Positions 1 to 11,155 of a stretch of DNA of 64,000 bases are shown piece after piece. Below the pieces are notes generated by a model, which ran no database searches, was not told the DNA's origin, and worked only from the letters and a program-made list of their open reading frames with translations. This stretch comes from Calonectria ilicicola. Its lineage: Eukaryota; Ascomycota; Sordariomycetes; Hypocreales; Nectriaceae. The first letter of the stretch is position 1, and each line of letters begins with the position of its first letter. The translations under genes and the position numbers were made by a program. The DNA lies in assembly GCA_020809705.1 (NCBI GenBank), contig CP085831.1, positions 2,480,001 through 2,544,000 of the forward strand, written 5' to 3'.

Positions 1-25
1 TTTTTTTTTAAAAAAAAAAAAAAAA
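1..25. repeat. T9/A16 homopolymer junction
   Basis: Nine T are followed directly by sixteen A, a self-complementary block at the window edge. A similar T/A junction lies at 45820-45840. It could be a low-complexity spacer or an assembly artefact; nothing shows a function. Confidence 0.6.
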
Positions 26-59
26 GTCACAATTTGCTGTAGCAAATGGGCCACTCCCA

Positions 60-1243
60 GTTTCCCCGAGACCTTCTGTGTGTCCGTCATTTGGTCCCAC
101 ATGTTTGGTAGTAAGGGAATCACAATCATGGCGACGCCAGCCATGGCTTCAAAAGTTGAAAGCAGCTTCGCACCATTGGCCATGGTCTCGAACCACTGAT
201 GCCTCCTTTACCGTACTCTCAAACATCTGCATGGTCAACTTCCAGGAACCCGCTGCAGCACCGAGACGGCCCGCATAGGCCATGGACATCCAGAACTTTT
301 CGCGTAGCTCTTTGCTCGAGTGTAGCTGTTTCGCGGCGGCGGCGGCGTGACATGATCCTGGTCAGCCGACACCTTAAAATGCTCGACGGAATCGCTGAGA
401 CACTCGGTGACTAGGCTATCAATCTCCTGCGAGTTGCCGCGAAGGTCGATAAGTGTTGGAATAATGGACATCATCTGAAAGAGGCGCATATCATCATTGT
501 ATGCCTCCATGAAGGTGCGGCCCCCGGGTGTTGAGTTTGTCCGGTTCTTCTCTAGCAGCCCGAAGAGAGCGTTGAGTTGCTTCTGCATCAAGCTGAGGCT
601 ATTCGTGTTTGCGCCCGACGTGTACTGGATGTACCAATTGGGCAGCGCACTGTTCTGCATATGGTAAAGCAACTACAGAGCCTAGTATAGCGAGCGCTCC
701 TTGGCCCAGACGACCAGGCCGTCAATATCTTTTTGTGGGGTTGCAAGATTCTTGTCGTATTCTGGGTTACTTATAGGGTCCTTCATATCAGCACTTTTGG
801 CGGCAATACTGTTCTTCATGCTGGCTGCAAATGCATCAATCTTGGCCGTGTAATCGTTGCCCCGCCGATCCCGCAAGAATTTAGAGATGCTCGGGAATTT
901 TTCGATGTAGTGCGCACAGTATAGCTTGACTGAGTGCCGCTTATACACTGGATCATTGGATGGAATGCCCTTAAGCCGGGCGTCAGGTCGCTTCCCGTTG
1001 CAATATTGGCCCCGTTTGAGTTTGCCACAGCACGAGGTTAGCGGATCGCTGAGAGACTATGAGAAGGATTTAGTGCGTAACTCCTGGCTAACACTGATAC
1101 AATATATGGTAGGTGTGGCTTCTGATAAAACGCCTTGTTCTCGCCTGTACCCAATACCACATCGTCATTCGCAATGGCGATCACAGCTGGTGTCAGAGCT
1201 GGTGCGAAGCCTGCACGAATATGGTGCGCAGATCTAGGCTCAT
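60..1243 (-). pseudogene. decayed, unidentified coding track
   Basis: Protein-like sequence runs along the minus strand but cannot be read in one frame. The segments at 948-682 and 672-235 are in the same frame and are separated only by two TAG codons near 676-690. The track changes frame at a GCC/CGC run near 350 and again near 190, and another TAG and a frame change lie near 1045-1065. A possible start ATG is at 1243. The pieces look mostly helical with a short hydrophobic stretch near the C-terminal end. I do not recognise the family and assign no function. Introns could explain one break but not all of them. Confidence 0.45.
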
Positions 1244-1261
1244 GAAGTAGACTATGAGCTC

Positions 1262-1799
1262 GTGGAAGGGTCCCAGTACTTGGCCAACAAAATTACTGAC
1301 GTGACTCTAGACACCCTGCTGCTAAACGACGGGCCAGATATGGACCAGACCACAGAAAATCTAATGGAGAAGCTCATCATACGCCTCGAGCGAACGATTG
1401 GCAATGAAATCTACACCGACTGGGCACAGTCAGGGCCAAAACACACTCGTGCTACATGAAGCCGTCGCCTTCCCACTGCTTCAACAGAAAACAGCAGCAC
1501 AGACTCAACAGACTATGCGTTCCATCCAGATTGAGTTAATAGACAACACCGGCGAGAACCTCTGGATCGGCGGCGGATCATGGCACTATGTTTCACAAAG
1601 CATCCTGAGTGTGAATCGCCTGGTGGTCAAAGGATCAGGCAATCATGGGCTGCTAGAGATCGAGCTACGCAAGGTGCCGCGTGAGCGCTTTGTCAAAAAG
1701 CGCGACTGGAGGCACGAGGAACAAGTCAAGTATGCGGCGACGCTGGGCTATGCTTTTGGGCTTGAGCTTGTGAAGCTACCACATGACACGGAAGTCTAG
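1262..1799 (+). pseudogene. unidentified coding track with one frame change
   Basis: Two plus-strand reading frames, 1262-1459 and 1398-1799, look coding and overlap, with an apparent frame change near 1430. The second ends in a charged segment containing WRHEEQVKYA and closes with TAG at 1797-1799. It points away from the decayed minus-strand track at 60-1243, so the two may once have been a divergent pair. The family is not recognised. An unannotated upstream exon with a short intron around 1430 is an alternative to decay. Confidence 0.3.
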
Positions 1800-2097
1800 T
1801 TGGTGGTGGCCCTGGACTCTGGCCACATTGATGTGATTTCAAAAACATCCATTGACAGCCGCTTATAAGCGCATTATTGATCCTTTTTGAGATAAACAGA
1901 TCTCGTTCGGCAGCTTAAGGTGCCAAGTAGCACAGCGCCCTATCATATAAATGGCTGGCTGCGAGGAGCACGCTGAGGGACCGGCACTTTTTGGTTTACT
2001 CTTGTCCTAAAAGGTGATGTATTTCTCTTGGTTGATGAAATCCTTTAACAAGATTCACCCTTCTACCGTAACTCGACCTTTACAGAATAAGCATCGG

Positions 2098-2457
2098 TCA
2101 TGGCGCTATATTTTCCGCGGTTTTCGGAAAGGCTTTTAGTTTTGCCGTGAATGACGCGATCTGTTCGCCAGGTCCATTGAGAGGTTCGACAATTTGATCT
2201 TGCCTCTTCAGATTTTCGCTTTGAACCTGCTCAGCCCATGCAGCCAGCTTCGTGTCAAACCCTCCCCAGGCCTGTTCACTGGTCTTCCACATTCCAGTCG
2301 TAGATAATGGAGATCCAAACCAAGTTCCAAAATCCTTCCTGACGAATGCTATCCAATTCTTGTCACCATCATTGCCTTCAACCTCTATGTCGTATATAGC
2401 TTCGCCCCAGATAATTTTGCAATTGGTTTGAATTGGATCCAATTGCTCTGTGGACAT
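2098..2457 (-). CDS. small conserved-looking hypothetical protein
   Basis: A 119-residue single-exon reading frame with an ATG at 2457 and TGA at 2098. The product is Trp-rich and hydrophilic, with no signal peptide and no membrane segment. It contains the stretches KIIWGEAIYDIEVEG near residues 13-27 and WIAFVRKDFGTWFG near 35-48. Its composition and frame use look genuinely coding, and I have the impression of similar small proteins in other ascomycetes, but I cannot name a family. It sits alone, about 470 bp from the 3' end of the regulator gene on the same strand. Confidence 0.55.
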   Translation of the reverse strand: MSTEQLDPIQTNCKIIWGEAIYDIEVEGNDGDKNWIAFVRKDFGTWFGSPLSTTGMWKTSEQAWGGFDTKLAAWAEQVQSENLKRQDQIVEPLNGPGEQIASFTAKLKAFPKTAENIAP

Positions 2458-2926
2458 GATTGCAGATATAAATTTATTGATGAATTGGCCGGATGCAATA
2501 GGTGTGAAAGGGGGTTATGTAGTTTGGATTGCGGGGTATTTAGCTTGGTTGACAGAGGGGGCAGACTGGACACTCCTTATGGCCCTTACCTTTCGAGTGT
2601 CACTGCTGACTAAAAAGGGTCACATGTTTTCAATATCTGATTGCCAACCGGCACGTGAAATAAGATATTTTCACAACGATAGATTGAGCGATGAGGCCAT
2701 GACCTAACTCCACAAAGCTTGTCCTAAATTACTCGAACATGCATTCTAAGCGGCAAGCTTCAATGCCGTATGTGTCTAGCTGCATGTAGAGCTACATCGC
2801 ACAGGTTATTTATCGAGGTCTATCAAGACTAGGTGGGTGATATTTGAAAAAGAAGTTGAATTTAATTAGATAGTATGCTAAAATCGCCCAACACCACAGG
2901 TTTCTCGAGATCTGACTAAATAAAAG
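2458..2926. other. intergenic, nothing recognised
   Basis: About 470 bp between two minus-strand genes. It should contain the promoter of the small protein at 2098-2457 and the 3' untranslated region of the regulator at 2927-5102. I see no repeat, RNA gene or clear motif. Confidence 0.5.
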
Positions 2927-5102
2927 TCAAGTCGCTGATGGTGCCATTGAATTTCCGGTGAATAGAGTAAACAAGTCTGTTGTCAAGATTCCAATGTCGG
3001 TGTTTTGGGCTATATCGTAAGCCATATCAACCGGTGCGTCACACTGTTGTTGGCTAGCAATAGGAGGAACGACACTGTGATAAATCATTTCCTGCGCTAT
3101 ACCATCATTCATGGCCTGTGATAGGTTGACAAGTCCTGGCGCACCCGGTTGCAGAGTATCAGAAGGGTGGCTTTGGTACTTCACAGCATCATCAACTATT
3201 CTTAACATTTCCGCTGTGGAAATCTTCGCGTGGGTGACCGGTTCGTCCTGAATCATTTCTGCTATACACTGCAGTGCTAGCTCTATGTACTCCTTGTTGT
3301 GGAGTAATTTTGAGGAATGCCGTAAACTGTCGTAAAGTAACACCAAGCAGCTGGTTTCAAGAAAGAATGGGCTGAGCCGTATGGTCTGGATGTGACAGAG
3401 GAGTAAGCAAATTGCCACGACATTGTCAATATGGAACCTTTGCTACAAACCTTACATTCATCATCTTGATCAAAGATGGTCCGTGTAAATATTATGGTGT
3501 CCTGGGCTGCATCCGTGGCGCATCTACATGCTTGCCGCAACCAGAGTGGCTCTGTGGATCCGAGTTGTTTCTCTCCAAAATGGGCCGCAAATTCGGCGAT
3601 GAGAAATGGGCGGAACGTGAGGATTGATAGATGGTAATAAGCTTTAAATATTTAGCTAGAATCACTGTGTAGACCACACATACGATAGCTTACTGTGGTG
3701 AAGGTGGAGTGATTGGAAGGGGCTTGATATAGTTGAGGTATTGGTTAGTGTGGCTGAGTCCAAGCCGATCTCATCAGCGCACTGTCGGAGTTGGCGCCGT
3801 GTCTTATCGACAATGGTATATAGTTCCCATAGCGAACCAGATCTTCGGCTGTAGAGCCCTGCAGCACTGTCCTCGGCAATCTGTGCCAGCTTACAGAGTC
3901 CAACCAGAAATGGCTGATGATCCGGGAATGAGGCCTTTATATCCGCTTTTTTGAGTGAGCTTTCTCGACCTAGCCAGAGTGCTTGCGTGCTGTTTAAGAT
4001 CGGGAAGTTAGAGTACAATCTCCAAATACTGACTGTGAACTCACGTTTCATGGTAATAAACAGCCCACAACGTTATTAGACGTTGCGTACTCTCACATGA
4101 TACCGTATCTCCGGTGTCTGCATTCAGCCCCATTGCGCGTACCTTTCTGCAAGCGGCACCGATATGGAGATATGATGAATTTGACCGAGCCATGTGGTTC
4201 TGGTATTGGGCAAGAAGGAGCGAAAACTGTATCATTGTCAGGCTAACAACGTCATCAAATGGCATCGCTGCATGTTTTGCCATTGTGATTAACAATTCCG
4301 CCTGGTCAGTGTCGCAAGTATTCAACGCCCCGTTGGCTAGAATAGCAAAAGCAAGCGCCGTGAGCTGCGATGGTTTTACATAGTTATCGTCTGGTGAGTA
4401 GAGATTGTCGATTAAGCTGTTAAGCTCTGCATTGGTGAAACAGGGAAGCAGATGGTAGTTGGTCAACTTGTAGTGCGACAGATAAATGAGAGCTTCTTCC
4501 CGAGGAAGACTTTGAGGGAACTGGAAACCGACACTAGATCCTCCGAGAGAGTGAATATTGATTCGTGACGATGTTCCAAAGAAAAATGGCCGCTGTTTGA
4601 ACAGGTCAAGCAATGGGCCTCCATCTTGGATGGACTCTCGCCCATGACCCTGAGCCTGTTGAATTTGGGTGGCTGTTCTGGATAACAAGATGCGGTGGAT
4701 TTGCAACAAGAAAGCAAAGGGGGATGATGGACCGTAGAATAACCTGGGGTTCGTCTTAAAGTCCAATTCGTGTCCATGGCCTGCTGTAACGCTGGAGTTC
4801 AGATAATTCCGAGAACCGTCGCCCTGTGTGCTTGTGTTTTCCCCAGCAGAGCCGGCCCTTCCCGGACCTTGTGGCTCCTCGGGGGATCCCGAGCCGATCC
4901 CGAGCATCGATTCTTTTCCATCGGCGACTGCTTTTCTGGTGCGTTTGGCGGACGGCCTGGTCCGCGGTCTACCCCGATAGACACACTGCGCTACAATGTC
5001 TCTGTCGGTGCAGCGCTGACAAGGTTCGTCGCCGCTGCATCTGTTTTTGGTCTTGCGGCAAGGGTCGCATGCCTTTGGCACGTTAAAACCCCTGCGTCGC
5101 AT
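2927..5102 (-). CDS. Zn(II)2Cys6 transcription factor with fungal-specific regulatory domain
   Basis: Nuclear DNA-binding regulator of about 667 residues. Exons on the minus strand are 5102-4045, 3989-3694, 3641-3451 and 3385-2927; phases agree at every junction. The N-terminus carries the binuclear zinc cluster with cysteines 12, 15, 22, 28, 31 and 40 (CX2CX6CX5CX2CX8C), then a basic linker with RGRPRTRPSAKR. The middle region, including HIGAACRKVRAMGLN, LWLGRESSLKKADI and LSILTFRPFLIAEFAA across the exon joins, matches the fungal_trans domain. I chose ATG 5102 because the longer frame begins with TTG. The last intron uses a GTTTGT donor, the least certain boundary. The target is unknown. 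The nearest enzyme gene, the amidohydrolase at 6174, is divergently placed 1.07 kb away and could be regulated by it, but this is inference only. Confidence 0.85.
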
Positions 5103-6173
5103 GTTTTTCTGAGTTCGGACGGTCAAAGTCAGGTGCTGCCGCGTACGTGATGGGGTTTGGGGAGCTTCGGCGTTCTATCTAACTTGATAGTGGACAGCAG
5201 TATTTTCAGTCGTAATTCCGAAACTCCGCCCGCGTCAGTCAGTTGAGCCAAGCTGACGGTGGGTGCGACTGGCGCCGCGCTAACGTGGAAATTGTGGCGA
5301 ACTGAAGCTAGGCTTTTCCCGATTCGACTCAATTTGTTGTTCTTCAGTGTCATAGCCCCTGAAATGGAGCGGTAAAGGTACCACAATTTCGCCCTGGAAA
5401 TTTGCGATTACAGTTGCAGCTTTAAGCGAACGTGTGTTTGAGTTTGTTTATTCTGTCAGATGTGAGGAAACCTGTGAGGAGAGGAGACGACATCTGCCCT
5501 CACCCCGATTTACAAAGAGCAAACCAACACCAATCATCTTCAACTTTTATACCATGGATTCGACTATGATGGTGACAACATATAAAATACTAGAGTGCAC
5601 TTGGATGCTTTACACCTTGATTCCGTAAGCAATGTAGTCATTGAGTGGCTCCTGAAGCAGAGCCTCAGCACTTTAATTCCGCAACCTAGTCCGGAATTCC
5701 GGTGGTTTCCACAGTAAGCGGGCCCAGAAACGCCAACCTCTTGTCTCAACATGAGCAATCAAATCCACCAAGTTAGCCGAGTAAGCTGCTATTCAACCTT
5801 TTACTTTTGAGCCGTGTGTTCAATTGCTTGTAGATGATTACATGACTTAATCTTTTAGCTCGTTTATGTTCTGTAAAAGCACTGAAAAGGTGGAGAACGG
5901 GGCATTTCCGTAAAACCGTGCATATGATGGTTAGTTTTAGAGCGAAAAGATGAAAAATCTGTATCACGGTTTGTAATCCGGCATAGATGATGATGACGAC
6001 GATGATGGAGAAAGACGATATGCACTAGTTCATTCGTTCGGGATAATTCTATTTCTAGTAAACACACACGCACAGGTATATAAAGATGAATCGCGACACC
6101 TAATAACATCGCTTCTCTTCTCTCCAACGGATTAAACAGTTGAACAATACAATATTTTATTTCAACACAAATA
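5103..6173. other. divergent intergenic region
   Basis: A 1.07 kb region between the start of the Zn2Cys6 regulator (minus) and the amidohydrolase (plus). It should hold both promoters. A TATA box for the plus-strand gene is listed separately. CGG-type half-sites typical of Zn2Cys6 factors were not systematically located. Short open frames here begin without convincing starts and look like chance. Confidence 0.5.
6077..6084 (+). promoter_or_regulatory. TATA box of the amidohydrolase gene
   Basis: TATATAAA lies 90 bp upstream of ATG 6174 and is followed by a CT-rich leader (about 6110-6125), the usual fungal core-promoter layout. Confidence 0.55.
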
Positions 6174-7694
6174 ATGGTTCTCGCTTCGACCTTTTTCCTG
6201 GGTGCAACATTGCTACCAGCAGCTCTTTCTAAGCCTACCGCCAAGTTATTTTCCAATGCAACCATTATTGGTTGGGACGATTCCACCAATCTTCCCAAAA
6301 TCACCCGAAACGGCCACCTCTTCATAGAGGGAGATCGCATCAAGAGCGTCACCGACTCTAAACCTTCAGATCTACCAGAGAATGTCGAATTTATTGACGT
6401 TAGTGACCAGATTATTAGCCCTGGTTTCATTGACACGCATCGCCATGGCTGGCAAACTGCCTTCAAGACGTTGGGATCCAACACAAGTCTTGCTGAGTAC
6501 TTCAACAGATACGGAGAATTTGCAGCCGCACCTCATTTCACTTCAAATGATGTATACTGGGGTCAGTTAGCCGGACTATACGAAGCTCTAAATGCTGGTG
6601 TCACGACGATTCTTGATCATGCTCATCATACCTGGTCTAATTCTACCGCTTATGCTGGCCTGAACGCCACCATCAAGAGTGGTGCCCGCGTTTTTTGGGC
6701 CTATGCCTTTCACGAGATCTCCGCGCTCAACTATACCGTGGAGCAGCAGATCCCCAATTTTTGCGACATTGCATCTAGCAATATCTTGGATGGAACCAAC
6801 GTCGAACTTGGGATTGCATACGACTCCTGGGGGCCAAACCCTCCTCCAGTTGCAGGAGAGATAGCACGCATTGCACAAGAAGTAAATGTCTCTGTCATTA
6901 CCTCACATTGTCTTTCTGGCCCTTGGGGGATTGACAATCTACCTGAAGATCTTGACTCGTTCAATCTTCTCAACACTACCATTCCTGTTGTCTTCTCACA
7001 CGGCAGCTTCATGACTGCAAAAGGTGCACATTTACTTCGCGAGACCAATCAATATTTGTCCATCACCCCGGAGTCCGAAATGCACTATGGCCACACGCAT
7101 CCGCACTCTTATGTAATCCAAGATCAAGCATCCCTCGGCGTCGACACCCATTTTACCTATTCAACGGACATCTTGACACAGGCTCGAATCTGGCTACAGC
7201 AGGCGCGATATTACTTTTCCGATCGAGTTTTGACCGATTGGAGCATCCCCCCAAACAACCCGATGAGCGTCGTTCAAGCGTTCACGCTAGCAACACGCGC
7301 TGGTGGCTTTGCACTACGTCGTCCAGACCTCGGCGTTATCCAAGAAGGCGCCAAAGCTGATTTCATTGTATGGAACGCGGCTGAATCACCGGCTCTTCTT
7401 GGATGGGTTGATCCGGTGGCAGCAATAATGCTGCATGCGAGTGTCGGCGACATCCTAGATGTCGTAGTGAATGGCGAGTTTGTCAAGCACCAAGGCAAAT
7501 TGGTGGCTACTGATTATCGTGAAACCCGTGCCGAGTTTCTCAGGAGTGCAGCGAAAATCCAGAGAACATATAGAAACCTACCGTATCCAGTCCTGGAGGG
7601 TGAGTTTAATGACGGAGGATTCGATTTTGCGACTACTGAAATTGTGGATTCCAAGAGGGGTGATGGAAATGGATATGGAGATTTGTATTTGTAG
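6174..7694 (+). CDS. secreted amidohydrolase-superfamily protein (MTA/SAH-deaminase-like)
   Basis: A 506-residue intronless gene. Residues 1-19 form a signal peptide ending near ALSKP, so the enzyme is probably exported. The rest is a metal-dependent amidohydrolase of the ATZ/TRZ and 5-methylthioadenosine/S-adenosylhomocysteine deaminase type. FIDTHRHG gives the first metal histidines (H89, H91), SHCLSG gives H245, SHGSFM gives H276 and LGVD gives the metal aspartate D324. The C-terminal beta-sandwich follows (GAKADFIVW and VVVNGEFV). Many NXS/T sites between residues 28 and 270 fit passage through the secretory pathway. The substrate cannot be read from sequence; a hydrolytic deaminase or dechlorinase-type reaction on a heterocycle is the family theme. 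The upstream TATA box supports ATG 6174. Confidence 0.85.
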   Translation: MVLASTFFLGATLLPAALSKPTAKLFSNATIIGWDDSTNLPKITRNGHLFIEGDRIKSVTDSKPSDLPENVEFIDVSDQIISPGFIDTHRHGWQTAFKTLGSNTSLAEYFNRYGEFAAAPHFTSNDVYWGQLAGLYEALNAGVTTILDHAHHTWSNSTAYAGLNATIKSGARVFWAYAFHEISALNYTVEQQIPNFCDIASSNILDGTNVELGIAYDSWGPNPPPVAGEIARIAQEVNVSVITSHCLSGPWGIDNLPEDLDSFNLLNTTIPVVFSHGSFMTAKGAHLLRETNQYLSITPESEMHYGHTHPHSYVIQDQASLGVDTHFTYSTDILTQARIWLQQARYYFSDRVLTDWSIPPNNPMSVVQAFTLATRAGGFALRRPDLGVIQEGAKADFIVWNAAESPALLGWVDPVAAIMLHASVGDILDVVVNGEFVKHQGKLVATDYRETRAEFLRSAAKIQRTYRNLPYPVLEGEFNDGGFDFATTEIVDSKRGDGNGYGDLYL

Positions 7695-8305
7695 TGATGG
7701 GCTTAAAATCAGCGTCAATTAAAACAACTATATCCTCGTTAGTACTACACTCTCATAGCATCATTTATGCCTCATCCAACTAATATCTGACTCCCCTGAT
7801 ACGTGCATGGCGCGACACCTGTCATAATGCGCCAAGGCATCAGCTTGTCAGTGCACTATATGGCTCGACGAACTTCTACTAACGGGTCTAAAGCAGATAG
7901 CCAAGAGAATAGCAAGCTTCGATGCTCTTCCGACGCCAGATTGGTTAGTAACGACTTGAGACTTCCATTGTGGGGAGAAGTATTTGGACTCCACTTTTTC
8001 AATAACGTTCTTCCGAACCACACAAGTCTACTATTTTAATCGGAGAAGTGTTTTGGCTAGAAGCTATGCCCCATTTGCCGCAGTATTTTGTTCTTTTGGC
8101 TAAAATACAGACGAGTAGTATTACACCATCACGACGTGAAAATATATATGCCCTTATGCCCACTTATTCAGATCCAAAGTCACAGGCGTAATAGACTTGA
8201 CAATTGTGTCGCCATCCATTCTACTTACATACGGCCAATTTATTCCACTTGGCTATTCCAACAGCTCAAATCTCATTGGGAATTATCAACATCACAATTG
8301 TCAAC
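7695..8305. other. intergenic region upstream of the dehydroquinase
   Basis: About 610 bp holding the 3' end of the amidohydrolase transcript and the promoter of the dehydroquinase. In-frame codons upstream of 8306 give a longer possible frame from 8204, but that start is not an ATG and lies in leader-like sequence. No other feature is seen. Confidence 0.5.
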
Positions 8306-8752
8306 ATGTCTCGCAAAATTCTATTCATCAATGGCCCCAACCTGAACCTTCTGGGTACTCGGGAGCCCCACATCTACGGCAGCGCCACAATTGCCGATGT
8401 CGAAGCGAGTGCGAAAAGCCAAGCTGAAGAGCTTGGCGTTTCGGTCGAATTCTTCCAGTCGAACCATGAGGGCGCCATCATTGATCGCATGCACCAGGCG
8501 CGAGGCAACATTGATGTCATCATCATCAACCCCGCAGCCTACACACACACGAGCGTTGGTCTTCGTGACGCGCTTTTAGCCGTCAACATCCCTTTTGTTG
8601 AGATCCACATCACCAACACACACACGCGTGAAAAGTTCCGTCATCACAGTTACCTAACTGACAAGGCTGATGCCTTCATTATGGGAATGGGTGTGTTTGG
8701 ATATCGTGCTGCCCTCGAGTATGCTGCCAAGCACGCCAAGTTGCGAAGTTAG
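8306..8752 (+). CDS. qutE: catabolic type II 3-dehydroquinate dehydratase
   Basis: A 148-residue cytosolic enzyme converting 3-dehydroquinate to 3-dehydroshikimate in quinate catabolism. It is the length of QutE/Qa-2 and carries the full type II signature: [17 protein letters not shown] (N12, R19, catalytic Y24), [19 protein letters not shown] (N75, H81), EIHITN (E99, H101) and RHHSYL (R112). The start at 8306 has a good context (CAACATGTC) and gives the family N-terminus; the longer frame from 8204 begins without an ATG. No other quinate-pathway gene (dehydrogenase, permease, repressor or activator pair) is recognisable nearby, although a Zn2Cys6 factor lies 3.2 kb away. I see no intron. Confidence 0.93.
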   Translation: MSRKILFINGPNLNLLGTREPHIYGSATIADVEASAKSQAEELGVSVEFFQSNHEGAIIDRMHQARGNIDVIIINPAAYTHTSVGLRDALLAVNIPFVEIHITNTHTREKFRHHSYLTDKADAFIMGMGVFGYRAALEYAAKHAKLRS

Positions 8753-10171
8753 ATGTTCAGATTGGGGATCAACGCGAAGAGGTTGGAATTTGGTCGATGG
8801 GGCAAAGAGTTTCTTTGTTTGAAGATGGAACGATTAGATCACTTTTCAAAAACTATTCTAATAATCTCTATCAATATCTTGTGTAACTATAAGCAGCTTA
8901 CACATCGTATCCATTGTAATTTGGTGAAGCCCCGTCTCAAATTGTCGCACTAAGTATACTCCAAACAAGCTACTTCCCTAGAATTCCTCATTTATCAAAA
9001 TCGTGATGCTGCGCTGTTACTCATCATCATGCTGTCCTGGATATCAAAACGAATCATCTGGTTTGTTTACTGGCTAATACGATCTTAGATTCCCAGTACT
9101 TCTGTTAATAGTACCAATTTACTTCATCACAATTCATTCAGTGGGTTTAGCTTTTTTTCTTCCTGTGTAGTTCGGTGCCAGTATGATTCGAATGGTGCTT
9201 CTGAGCAAGTCGCAAATCTTTGCCTGGACTCAATTACAACCATTCGCGCGTTTGATCTCCATAGCTCTCCTGCTCTTCGGTTCTATATATTTCCGTCCAT
9301 AATTATGAATTTTATCCGTTCTAAATTAGTGCCTTAACGGCTTATTGGCGGGACCTGTTATATGTCATTATGGTATCGGAATTGCTAACAGCCGGTCGGC
9401 TAAATTCTTATCCGCCGCAACGAAGCTATCCGCACCAACGCAATGAGCCAGAAGCCTCGGTCTTGAGAGGCTCAAGTTATGCAAGGTTAGCGTAAGTGTG
9501 ATTTTTATTGATAGGTGTCTGATGAATGACTAACCCTTCAAAGCGCTCGGCCCATGTGGGTGCTGGCTCTAGCCGTTTCTAAATATACCCGTGCGAGGGA
9601 AAACGTGACCTCGATCTTCCATACTGACACTTACATCTATGAGACAGGATCGACCCGTGTGCGGTTCAACGCATTCATAAGCGTGATCAAAGTTGGCACC
9701 GATGGTGATGCATTCATAATGCATCACTGCTGTGGCGCCTGTGCCTCGAGTACAAATATCAGTGCATGAACAGCCCATTGTTTGAGTTATAGCAGCTGTA
9801 CGAAAAGGGAAAATTCTCTGGAAAAAACGAGCTATTAATACTAGCCAGGAATTTACACGTGAATGGATCATTAACTCGGTGAAAAATTGACCGCTGATTA
9901 TTATTCATATCCAATACTCAAACTACAAGCTAGAACACAACGGCGTCGACAAAGGATATGATTTAAGAATTTTCTAATGAGAAAATCTAGAGAAAAAAGG
10001 AAAATAAAAATATTACTGTTAAGTTAGTCAATTAGAGGATTCAATGGTCCTAACAGATCAAGACTTCAATAAATTTTAGTCATCCGGTTAAGCTCTAGGG
10101 TAGCAGGGCAAAAACGCCAGGAAAAGGAATATCTCGTTCGCCACGCAGGCAAGCTATGACGCACTATCTTC
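8753..10171. other. gene-poor intergenic region
   Basis: About 1.4 kb with no convincing coding frame on either strand. It is AT-rich, particularly around 9890-10070. The open frames at 9554-9769 (+) and 9569-9871 (-) overlap each other and have no family motif. Confidence 0.5.
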
Positions 10172-10450
10172 TTAGAATGACTCAAGATAGGTCAGCCTCT
10201 CCAAGGAAAATTGATTCAGAGAAAAACTCTGAGGCCGTCTATCTCGCAAACACCTCTTAAAGAGGTCAAGGCTATCCGCGTAGATTTCAGGCCTAGGCTC
10301 CTTTGGGTCGAGATTGTGGGGTATTTCTACTATTATTGGGTTTCAGGCTAGATTCCTGCTATTTTCGGGGATAAAATCTACAGTGGCAGGGGCATTAATA
10401 GCGTTGATGTCGCTGTTCAATACCGAGGCTCATTGGGTGCTCCATCCGGA
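10172..10450 (-). pseudogene. decayed coding relic, unidentified
   Basis: One minus-strand frame reads as protein-like sequence but is interrupted by TGA codons near 10432 and 10350, ending at TAA 10174-10172. The best stretches are DPKEPRPEIYADSLDLF and RRPQSFSLNQFSLERLTYL. If the internal TGAs were CGA the frame would be open throughout. I do not recognise the family, and there is no flanking exon that I can define. Confidence 0.35.
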
Positions 10451-11155
10451 CGCATGCCTATGACCTTGTCATGCTCTCGGCGATGGTCTTCTTAGCGCGG
10501 CTGCAACGGTCTTTGAGAGGGACGCTAGTGCCAGGGTCCGGGATTTTGTAGCCGAGCAAATGCCAAATTCAGTATTTTACCACATGTTCAGAAGAAATTA
10601 GCGCGAGTCTAGATCCTTGTGCCTGTCGAGCTTTGACTGTTTCCTCCGGCTGGCCTGTGAATGAAACCCACTAAAAGATTTTATACTGGGCGGGATCAGG
10701 AGCATGGCCCGTTGTTTTGGAACTCAGACCTCTGGTTCAAGGCCATCATGATTGTTTGCTGAAAAAGGTTATTGCGCATTAACCTCAACAAGTAGAGTGC
10801 ACGGAAGATTTTCATTGATCGGCCAATCGGCCCAACTGTCGACCTTGGCCACCTGAACGTCAAAACATCTGCTGGTAGCCGAGCTGAATTAAGCTGCCAC
10901 ACAGACATTTTAGGGTGACATGAAGGGACGGGAAGCTGCATCGAGGTAGGCTCCAGATGTCAAGGCGATAGTCATGGTGATGATTCTGGAGTTTGTGAAT
11001 CGCATCGTCCAAGTATATAAGGAAATGGGATTTCTCGCTCTGGTTTGTGTTCATCATCACTCGCTTCCATATTTTCTACACGTTTTTACATCCTTACTCT
11101 CGTTTTATTTCTAATTTTTATTTCATAACTCAATTCTCGCCATCACTCGTTCAAG
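10451..11155. other. promoter region of the Gly/Ala-rich secreted protein
   Basis: About 700 bp upstream of ATG 11156. The proximal part has a TATA box (listed separately) and a long CT-rich leader from about 11050 to 11155, the pattern of a strongly expressed fungal gene. The distal part shows nothing I recognise. Confidence 0.5.
11014..11020 (+). promoter_or_regulatory. TATA box of the Gly/Ala-rich protein gene
   Basis: TATATAA lies 136 bp upstream of ATG 11156 and is followed by a pyrimidine-rich leader. Confidence 0.55.
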
